Source: CAYRML01 sp964425485 (GTDB lineage Bacteria > Bacillota > Dehalobacteriia > UBA4068). From it: a DNA stretch of 10,839 nucleotides. This document shows positions 6,704 to 10,839 of this stretch, one piece after another. The position numbers and the translations under genes were made by a program. Every line of letters starts with the position of its first letter. Position 1 is the stretch's first letter. Below the pieces are notes generated by a model, which searched no databases, was not told where the DNA came from, and was given only the letters and a program-made list of their open reading frames with translations. The stretch lies in NCBI GenBank assembly GCA_964425485.1, contig CAYRML010000048.1:1-10839 (forward strand). The letters are read 5' to 3'.

Positions 6704-7849
6704 CTATGATTTTTTTATTATTTCGTCAACAACGACACTATTCAGCTCTTTTTCCCCTATTCCCGTCTGAGTTTCCAGCACGGTTTCCTGGTTTTTGTCT
6801 TTAAAAGCTACTAATTTGCTATGGATAACTGATAAGATCAATTTCAAGGCGGCGGCTACCGGCACGGAGAATACCATGCCCAAGATGCCAAACCAATGCC
6901 CACCGACCAAAACCACGAAAATGACGGTTAAAGGATGCAAACCGGTACGGAATCCGATAATTTTAGGGGTCAAAACAAAGTTTTCAAATTGCTGTATTGC
7001 TCCCAACACGATCAATACATAAATAGCCAGCGTGGGGCTATCTACTAAGGCAAAAGCCATGGATATGAGTATGCCCAAAAAAGGGCCAAAATAAGGGATC
7101 AAATCGGCAATAATCATGATTATGCCCAAAACCATGGCATATTCCACACCTAAAATAGCCAAAGCCACACCTGACATAACACCTACGATTACCGCGACGA
7201 ATAAATAACCATATATAAATTGATGCAAAATATGATCGACATCACCGGCTATGCGCAATATTTCCGGCCTCTGTTTAGGCGGCAAAAAAGCAATGATTCT
7301 CTTTTTGATGGGATCTTTATCTCTCAGCATATAATAGCTGAGTATGGGTGCAAACAGAAAAGTAATAATATAAGAAAAAGATTGTTTTATATTTTCAACT
7401 ATCTCATTCATCATATTGTTGATATAAGCAGTCACTTTATCGCTCAAACTGCCGGCGGAACCCAGAAGATCCTGTGCAAAAGGCATTGACTCACCGCCGG
7501 CCATATTGTCTCCTAAAAAGCTTTGCCCTTGTTCAATAAATTGCGGTATAGCGGCCAGAAACGTATCTACTTCTCCCAAAATATTGGGCAGCATAAAAGC
7601 TAAAAGGCAATAAACCCCTAAAAAGATATAAAGATAAATGATGGCCACGGCGGCGCCGACAGGCACATTTTTTTTGCCGAGAGCCGTGACGGCGGGATTG
7701 ATAATATAAGAAAGGAGTATGGCGACTAAAAATGGCAAAACTGCTATACGTGCAGACCAGCCCAATAGAATCAGCACCAGGCAAAAGAGTGCTATACATA
7801 TGTTAATAATGATAATCTTTTTTCTGTTATGTTTTTTATGGGCGGCCAA
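6704..7849 (-). CDS. AI-2E family transporter (YrrI-like permease)
   Basis: A 381-residue polytopic inner-membrane protein of the AI-2E (PerM/TqsA) superfamily. After a basic start there are hydrophobic segments near residues 11-30, 35-52, 64-90 and 160-176, then a cluster from about 215 to 345. Family signatures are DLIPYFGPFLG (249-259), PKIIGFRTGLHP (295-306) and GGHWFGILGMVFSVPVAA (316-333). Members include an autoinducer-2 exporter and Na+/H+ antiporter-like proteins; the substrate here cannot be told, and a quorum-sensing role should not be assumed. The polar C-terminal tail after about 350 is cytoplasmic or disordered. An in-frame ATG at 7873 exists, but AAAAGGAG lies between it and TTG at 7849 with 8-base spacing, so TTG is chosen. 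The placement just before alaS is conserved in Bacillota. Confidence 0.92.
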   Translation of the reverse strand: MAAHKKHNRKKIIIINICIALFCLVLILLGWSARIAVLPFLVAILLSYIINPAVTALGKKNVPVGAAVAIIYLYIFLGVYCLLAFMLPNILGEVDTFLAAIPQFIEQGQSFLGDNMAGGESMPFAQDLLGSAGSLSDKVTAYINNMMNEIVENIKQSFSYIITFLFAPILSYYMLRDKDPIKKRIIAFLPPKQRPEILRIAGDVDHILHQFIYGYLFVAVIVGVMSGVALAILGVEYAMVLGIIMIIADLIPYFGPFLGILISMAFALVDSPTLAIYVLIVLGAIQQFENFVLTPKIIGFRTGLHPLTVIFVVLVGGHWFGILGMVFSVPVAAALKLILSVIHSKLVAFKDKNQETVLETQTGIGEKELNSVVVDEIIKKS

Positions 7850-7883
7850 AGTACTTTCTCCTTTTATAATCATTTTATGTATA

Positions 7884-7905
7884 AAGGGCTCCTATGGGAG
7901 CCCTT
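7884..7905 (-). terminator. Hairpin after the 66-residue protein gene
   Basis: A perfect 9-base-pair stem AAGGGCTCC/GGAGCCCTT with a 4-base loop, beginning 6 bases after the stop codon of the small gene. On the minus strand it is followed by only a short T run (TTTATACAT), so termination may be incomplete. The ribosome binding site of the AI-2E transporter lies about 20 bases further on, with no visible promoter between. Confidence 0.65.
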
Positions 7906-7911
7906 GCTCAC

Positions 7912-8112
7912 TCAACGCATTCTATGGGCCAATTCTTCCCCGAAAGCACTTATGATTTGGCCAGCATACCTAGCTGTAGAGCAGGTAATCCTAGCCGCCT
8001 TTCTTTTAGCACGACGCATTTTCATCTGAGATTTGCTATTATGCATCATTCCAGCCGTAAAAGCGCCCATGACACCACCCAAAATCATCCAACGATACCA
8101 ACTGTTACTCAT
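7912..8112 (-). CDS. Small single-pass membrane protein, hypothetical
   Basis: A 66-residue protein that I do not recognise by name. It has one short hydrophobic, Gly-rich segment (about 8-23, WMILGGVMGAFTAGMM), then a strongly basic stretch (KMRRAKRKAAR at 30-40) and a mildly amphipathic end. A glycine-patterned N-terminal helix followed by a charged helix resembles the YtxH-like type of small envelope proteins, but this is a resemblance only. The gene is convincing: GGAGGTGA, a full match to the 16S rRNA end, stands 8 bases before the ATG, and a hairpin follows the stop. It lies between the PRC-barrel gene and the AI-2E permease. The basic stretch after the membrane segment suggests that the C-terminus stays in the cytoplasm by the positive-inside rule. 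Confidence 0.75.
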   Translation of the reverse strand: MSNSWYRWMILGGVMGAFTAGMMHNSKSQMKMRRAKRKAARITCSTARYAGQIISAFGEELAHRMR

Positions 8113-8150
8113 GGATCAAGTCACCTCCGCTCATAATTAATAGTTTAGTT

Positions 8151-8180
8151 TTAATAATTCGGGCCTTATTATCTTGCCAA
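8151..8180 (-). promoter_or_regulatory. Weak candidate promoter before the small membrane protein gene
   Basis: On the minus strand TTGGCA (8175-8180) and TATTAA (8151-8156) are 18 bases apart: 5 of 6 and 4 of 6 matches to consensus. It would start transcripts about 30 bases before the ATG at 8112. The region is AT-rich, so a chance match is quite possible. Confidence 0.3.
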
Positions 8181-8233
8181 AATTTTTAGGGAGGCATACA
8201 GAACAGAATTTTTCTCTTCAACCTTATTTTGTT

Positions 8234-8254
8234 AAAAAACAGCTGATATCAGCT
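8234..8254 (-). terminator. Possible weak terminator overlapping the PRC-barrel stop codon
   Basis: A perfect 14-base palindrome AGCTGATATCAGCT (8241-8254) contains the stop codon of the PRC-barrel gene. On the minus strand it is followed by G and then six T residues. As RNA it gives only a 5-base-pair stem with a 4-base loop, so termination would be inefficient. Confidence 0.45.
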
Positions 8255-8725
8255 CATTTGTCCATCTTCAAAAGTACTTTCCACAAAATTATGACCTTGT
8301 TGAGACACATTTTGCCAGGGGATAAAATCGCGCCGCTGATGCAAATCACCCACCAAACCGGCAGATATTTCTAAACCTGCCACTATACCATTTTTTATCA
8401 GCACATCAGACACGGTGCCCTTATCTTCCCCTTTTTTGCTTAACAATTTACTGCCCACCCAATCCTTCTGATGCAGTGTTATGCTGTCTTTAGCCAAGCG
8501 TTTGACATGGCTTTTATTAGGCACGAACACACCTTTTTTACTGAGTATTTTGATATGAGCCATTTTTACCGAATAAGTTTTTTGCCATATGCCTTGGCCG
8601 GTAATCACTAAGCCTTCTACTTCTCCGCTTTTATCGTTTATAAGCAAATCTTGCACCCGGCCCACTTCTTCTTTTTTCATGCCGGCAAATACAGGTAATC
8701 CTCTAATTTCTCTGCCTTTTAGCAA
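8249..8725 (-). CDS. PRC-barrel domain protein (two domains, YrrD-like)
   Basis: A 158-residue soluble protein made of two PRC-barrel units. The first (about 1-70) begins KGREIRGLPVF and contains VGRVQDLLINDKSGEVEGLV (21-40); the second (about 85-150) contains SKKGEDKGTVSDVLI (96-110) and DFIPWQNV (133-140). PRC-barrels are small beta folds found in the photosynthetic reaction centre H subunit and in RimM, usually binding proteins or RNA; the role of the two-domain Bacillota proteins is not known. The start is TTG, with GGGTGAT a few bases upstream; no nearby in-frame ATG fits. It follows mnmA after a strong terminator and an 86-base gap, in the same relative place as yrrD-like genes elsewhere. 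No convincing promoter is visible in that gap, so its expression source is unclear. Confidence 0.85.
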   Translation of the reverse strand: MLKGREIRGLPVFAGMKKEEVGRVQDLLINDKSGEVEGLVITGQGIWQKTYSVKMAHIKILSKKGVFVPNKSHVKRLAKDSITLHQKDWVGSKLLSKKGEDKGTVSDVLIKNGIVAGLEISAGLVGDLHQRRDFIPWQNVSQQGHNFVESTFEDGQMS

Positions 8726-8768
8726 AATATCACCCGATTTCTTTTTTATTTATTATTGCCGAAAAGAC

Positions 8769-8801
8769 AAAAAAAAATTGCTCTTAAATTTAAGAGCAAT
8801 T
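8769..8801 (-). terminator. Strong Rho-independent terminator after mnmA
   Basis: A perfect 26-base inverted repeat (8776-8801) starts 10 bases after the mnmA stop. On the minus strand it is followed without a break by a nine-T run (complement of 8769-8777, its first bases shared with the stem). This is the clearest terminator in the window and marks the end of the nifU-mnmA transcript. Confidence 0.93.
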
Positions 8802-8811
8802 AAAATAATTT

Positions 8812-9837
8812 TTAACATAAACAGCCGCCACCGATCACAAGATCTTGTTGGTAAAAAACGGCCGATTGGCCGGGCGCTATAGATTTTTGTTTTTCAGCAA
8901 AACATATTTTTGTCAGATTGCCTTTTGGCTCTATAAGCGCATCTACAGGTGGTGATTTATACCGTACTTTTACCTGCACCTGCAGAGGCGTTGTTAATGT
9001 ATCAAAAGGCAGAAAATTATTATTGCAGGTGAAAGCCTCTTTTTTATACAAGTCTTTTTCCTGTCCGATGATGACAGTATTATGCTCGTTATCCAAAGCC
9101 ACCACATAACATGGATAGCCTAAAGCCAGGCCCAGTCCTTTACGTTGGCCAACGGTATAATAAGGCAATCCTTGATGTTGTCCGATAATATTGCCCTCGA
9201 CATCCAGCATCTTTCCCGGCCTTGGTTGATGCAGACAATGCTGCCGGTAAAAGTCTTTATAATCGCCTTGCGGTATGAAGCAAATATCCTGGCTGTCAGA
9301 TTTTTCGGCCACTTTTAATTTTAAGTCAGAGGCGATTTGTCTTATTTCTCTTTTTTCATATGCACCCAAGGGAAAAAGAGTTCTGGCCAGAGCTTTTTGC
9401 GATAAAACATAAAGAAAATAGGACTGGTCTTTAGCCTCGGATGCTGCTTTTTTCAGCAGATAACGCCCGTTTTGTTCTATTTTTTGCACATAATGGCCGG
9501 TCGCCATGAAATCATAGCACAGCTGATCTAACAGCGGCCAAAAAGCAGAAAATTTAAGCTTTTTATTACAGATCACACAAGGGTTGGGGGTTTTCCCCCT
9601 GTCATACTGATGCAAAAAATCGCTGATCACATAATTGGCAAAATCCTGGCGTAAATCCAGAATATAATGCTTTATACCCAGCTCTCCTGCTGATTGTGCA
9701 GCAGCTTGGCCAGCATTGCCGAAGCCGATATCCATAGTAACGCCGGCCACCTCAAACCCTTGCTGCAAAAGTAAGGCCGCGGCAACTGTGGAATCAACTC
9801 CGCCGCTCATAGCCACAAGAACCTTTTTATTCATCAT
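8812..9837 (-). CDS. mnmA: tRNA-specific 2-thiouridylase MnmA
   Basis: A 341-residue ATP-dependent enzyme that puts sulfur on U34 of Lys, Glu and Gln tRNAs, using persulfide from a cysteine desulfurase relay. The PP-loop SGGVDST is at 11-17. The catalytic cysteines are Cys87 in TPNPCVICN and Cys186 in SQDICFIPQGDY; ATGHY (112-116) and TVGQRKGLGLALG (208-220) are typical. It is slightly short: the segment from GVTM (32-35) to LGI (53-55) is about ten residues tighter than usual and lacks the common Cys-Cys and Asp-rich motif. The frame is open up to an ATG at 9894, but that part crosses the nifU hairpin. GGAG (9844-9847) sits 6 bases before ATG 9837, which is chosen; ATG 9834 is the alternative. 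The C-terminus has the usual barrel ending VIGGG. It probably shares the nifU promoter. Confidence 0.96.
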   Translation of the reverse strand: MMNKKVLVAMSGGVDSTVAAALLLQQGFEVAGVTMDIGFGNAGQAAAQSAGELGIKHYILDLRQDFANYVISDFLHQYDRGKTPNPCVICNKKLKFSAFWPLLDQLCYDFMATGHYVQKIEQNGRYLLKKAASEAKDQSYFLYVLSQKALARTLFPLGAYEKREIRQIASDLKLKVAEKSDSQDICFIPQGDYKDFYRQHCLHQPRPGKMLDVEGNIIGQHQGLPYYTVGQRKGLGLALGYPCYVVALDNEHNTVIIGQEKDLYKKEAFTCNNNFLPFDTLTTPLQVQVKVRYKSPPVDALIEPKGNLTKICFAEKQKSIAPGQSAVFYQQDLVIGGGCLC

Positions 9838-9851
9838 TTTTTTCTCCATAA

Positions 9852-9884
9852 TAAAAATAAGCGCGTATCTCACAATACGCGCTT
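9852..9884 (-). terminator. Hairpin with U-rich tail at the nifU-mnmA junction
   Basis: A 10-base-pair perfect stem (9859-9868 and 9875-9884, core GCGCGTAT/ATACGCGC) with a 6-base loop, followed on the minus strand by ATTTTTATT. It begins 12 bases after the nifU stop, and the mnmA ribosome binding site begins about 11 bases after the stem. There is no space for a separate mnmA promoter, so partial readthrough or transcript processing is more likely than complete termination. Confidence 0.75.
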
Positions 9885-9896
9885 TCCTAGTCATGC

Positions 9897-10271
9897 TTAA
9901 GCTTGGGGGTGCTTGCTTTCATAATCCTCGATAGCTGCGCGCAAAGCATCGGCTGCCAATACGGAGCAATGGACCTTTTCCGGCGGAAGACCGCCCAATT
10001 CTTCTACAACCTGCTCATTGGTAAGCTTTTTGGCTTCTGCCAAGGTCTTACCTTTGGCCATTTCCGTCAACATACTGCTGGATGCAATAGCAGCTGCGCA
10101 ACCAAAAGTTTTGAATCTGATATCTTTAATAATGCCGTCTTCCACATCAAGATAGATAAAGGTGGTGTCTCCGCAGCTGGGGCTTTGAACTTGGCCCACG
10201 GCATCTTTTTTTATATCTTCACCGACATTGCGAGGATTGTTAAAATGGTCTAAAACCTTTTCTGTGTACAT
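9897..10271 (-). CDS. nifU: Iron-sulfur cluster assembly scaffold, NifU/IscU type
   Basis: A 124-residue scaffold on which [2Fe-2S]/[4Fe-4S] clusters are built before transfer to apo-proteins. The cluster ligands are all present: Cys33 and Asp35 in SPSCGD, Cys58 in FKTFGCAAA, and His101-Cys102 in VHCSVLAADAL. The His before the last Cys, and the absence of the insertion seen in SufU between the second and third Cys, place it with the IscU/NifU N-domain form. It opens with MYTEKVLDHFNNPRN, a standard family start, and GGAAGGAG lies 7 bases before the ATG. A strong promoter is directly upstream. It precedes mnmA, a usual order in Bacillota, but rarA rather than the cysteine desulfurase iscS is the gene immediately upstream. 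A scaffold of this kind could serve the ferredoxin-type reductase and TrhP-like protein in this region, but that link is speculative. Confidence 0.95.
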   Translation of the reverse strand: MYTEKVLDHFNNPRNVGEDIKKDAVGQVQSPSCGDTTFIYLDVEDGIIKDIRFKTFGCAAAIASSSMLTEMAKGKTLAEAKKLTNEQVVEELGGLPPEKVHCSVLAADALRAAIEDYESKHPQA

Positions 10272-10308
10272 GACGATACTCCTTCCACAACCATAGATTT
10301 ATACAGGG

Positions 10309-10337
10309 ATATTATCACTTGCCGACATATTTGTCAA
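10309..10337 (-). promoter_or_regulatory. Sigma-A-type promoter for nifU-mnmA
   Basis: On the minus strand TTGACA (10332-10337, exact consensus) is followed after 17 bases by TAATAT (10309-10314, 4 of 6). Transcription should begin near 10302, about 30 bases before the nifU ATG. The site lies in the 74-base gap after the rarA stop. The -35 sits within a rough imperfect dyad, CTTG...CAAG (10318-10338), which could be an operator or chance. Confidence 0.75.
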
Positions 10338-10345
10338 GCATCAGA

Positions 10346-10839
10346 TTATTTCTTGTCTTTTTGGCGCAAAGTCTCCAGATATGTTTTTAGCTTCTCCTCT
10401 TCTCCACGCTCATTGGGGTGGTAGTAAACAGCATCTTTAATGGCATCGGGCAGATACTGCTGATCCACAAAAGCGTCGGCATAATCATGAGCATATTTAT
10501 AGCCTTTGCCGTGTCCAAAATTTTTAGCGCCGGCATAATTGGCGTCTTTTAGGTGCTTAGGCACTTCTGCCATTACTCCTTTATCCAGATCAGCTAAGGC
10601 CCGTTCTATGGCCATATAAGCGGAATTTGATTTGGGGGCGCAGGCCATATAAATTGTGGCTTCCGCCAGCGGGATTCGGGCTTCCGGCCAACCGACAAAT
10701 TTGGCGATATCAGCAGCCGCCATAGCCACGGATAAAGCCTGCGGATCTGCCAGTCCTACATCCTCGGCCGCCAATATAAGAATACGCCGGGCAATAAATT
10801 CCGGTTTTTCCCCTGCCCGTATCATGCGTGCCAGATAAT
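10346..10839 (-). CDS. rarA: Replication-associated recombination protein RarA/MgsA, C-terminal part (5' end beyond window)
   Basis: The frame stays open through the right edge, so the ATG at 10825 is an internal Met and only the last 163 residues are seen. They cover the MgsA C-terminal tetramerisation domain: YLARMIRAGEKPEFIARRIL (1-20 of the visible part), AAEDVGLADP (23-32), LAEATIYMACAPKSNSAY (57-74), PKHLKDANY (92-100), GKGYKYAHDY (109-118) and YYHPNERGEEEKLKTYLE (138-155). RarA is an AAA+ ATPase acting at stalled replication forks with single-strand-binding protein and the clamp-loader system; its ATPase part lies outside the window. The gene ends in TAA at 10346, just before the nifU promoter. 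No strong terminator separates them, so some readthrough into nifU is possible. The family assignment is based on recognised sequence pattern. Confidence 0.95.
   Translation of the reverse strand, partial: YLARMIRAGEKPEFIARRILILAAEDVGLADPQALSVAMAAADIAKFVGWPEARIPLAEATIYMACAPKSNSAYMAIERALADLDKGVMAEVPKHLKDANYAGAKNFGHGKGYKYAHDYADAFVDQQYLPDAIKDAVYYHPNERGEEEKLKTYLETLRQKDKK

Noticed and set aside
6704..7849. Reading the AI-2E family gene as a quorum-sensing (AI-2) exporter.
   Set aside because: The family name covers diverse transporters; no luxS or lsr gene is in the window, and the gene belongs to the conserved yrrI-alaS neighbourhood.
9838..9894. Longer mnmA reading frame starting at ATG 9894 with 19 extra residues.
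   Set aside because: The extra codons run through the nifU hairpin and lack a ribosome binding site, while GGAG fits ATG 9837.
1..10839. CRISPR arrays, insertion sequences, phage or defence genes, tRNA/rRNA genes.
   Set aside because: No spaced direct repeats, transposase or integrase frames, or tRNA-like cloverleaf sequences were seen; all genes are core housekeeping types on one strand.

Overview
The window is an ordinary, gene-dense stretch of a bacterial chromosome. Every supported gene lies on the minus strand, so transcription runs from the right end to the left end. Gene content and order match a housekeeping neighbourhood of Bacillota (Firmicutes), comparable to the Bacillus subtilis yrvN ... 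trmU ... yrrI-alaS-yrzL-yrrK-yrzB-yrrL-yrrN/O region. Moderate GC, AT-rich gene junctions, strong AGGAGG-type ribosome binding sites, frequent TTG starts and an oxygen-sensitive-looking ferredoxin enzyme suggest an anaerobic Bacillota member, perhaps Negativicutes. The class-level guess is inference and is weak.

Layout in transcription order: rarA (C-terminal end only, cut by the right edge); a consensus-like promoter; the iron-sulfur scaffold gene nifU/iscU; mnmA (tRNA 2-thiouridylase) with a textbook terminator; a two-domain PRC-barrel protein; a 66-residue small membrane protein; an AI-2E family permease; alaS; ireB; an aldo/keto reductase fused to a 2[4Fe-4S] ferredoxin domain; ruvX; a DUF1292 gene with a perfect consensus promoter of its own and a strong terminator; mltG with an extended -10 promoter; and the first 193 residues of a U32 peptidase-family protein related to TrhP, cut by the left edge. 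That last gene is real although it has no stop codon inside the window.

Several genes fit shared themes. NifU and MnmA belong to iron-sulfur and sulfur-transfer metabolism, and MnmA, AlaS and TrhP act on tRNA. RarA and RuvX belong to replication/recombination and RNA/DNA processing. MltG and IreB link to peptidoglycan synthesis and its Ser/Thr kinase control. No gap between genes exceeds 300 bases. The longest, 174 bases between mltG and the DUF1292 gene, holds one terminator and one promoter.

I see no CRISPR array, insertion sequence, phage gene, RNA gene or defence system, and no clearly new system. The points most worth a second look are the ferredoxin-fused reductase inside an otherwise conserved gene block, and a repeated junction design in which a strong hairpin sits between a stop codon and the ribosome binding site of the very next gene.
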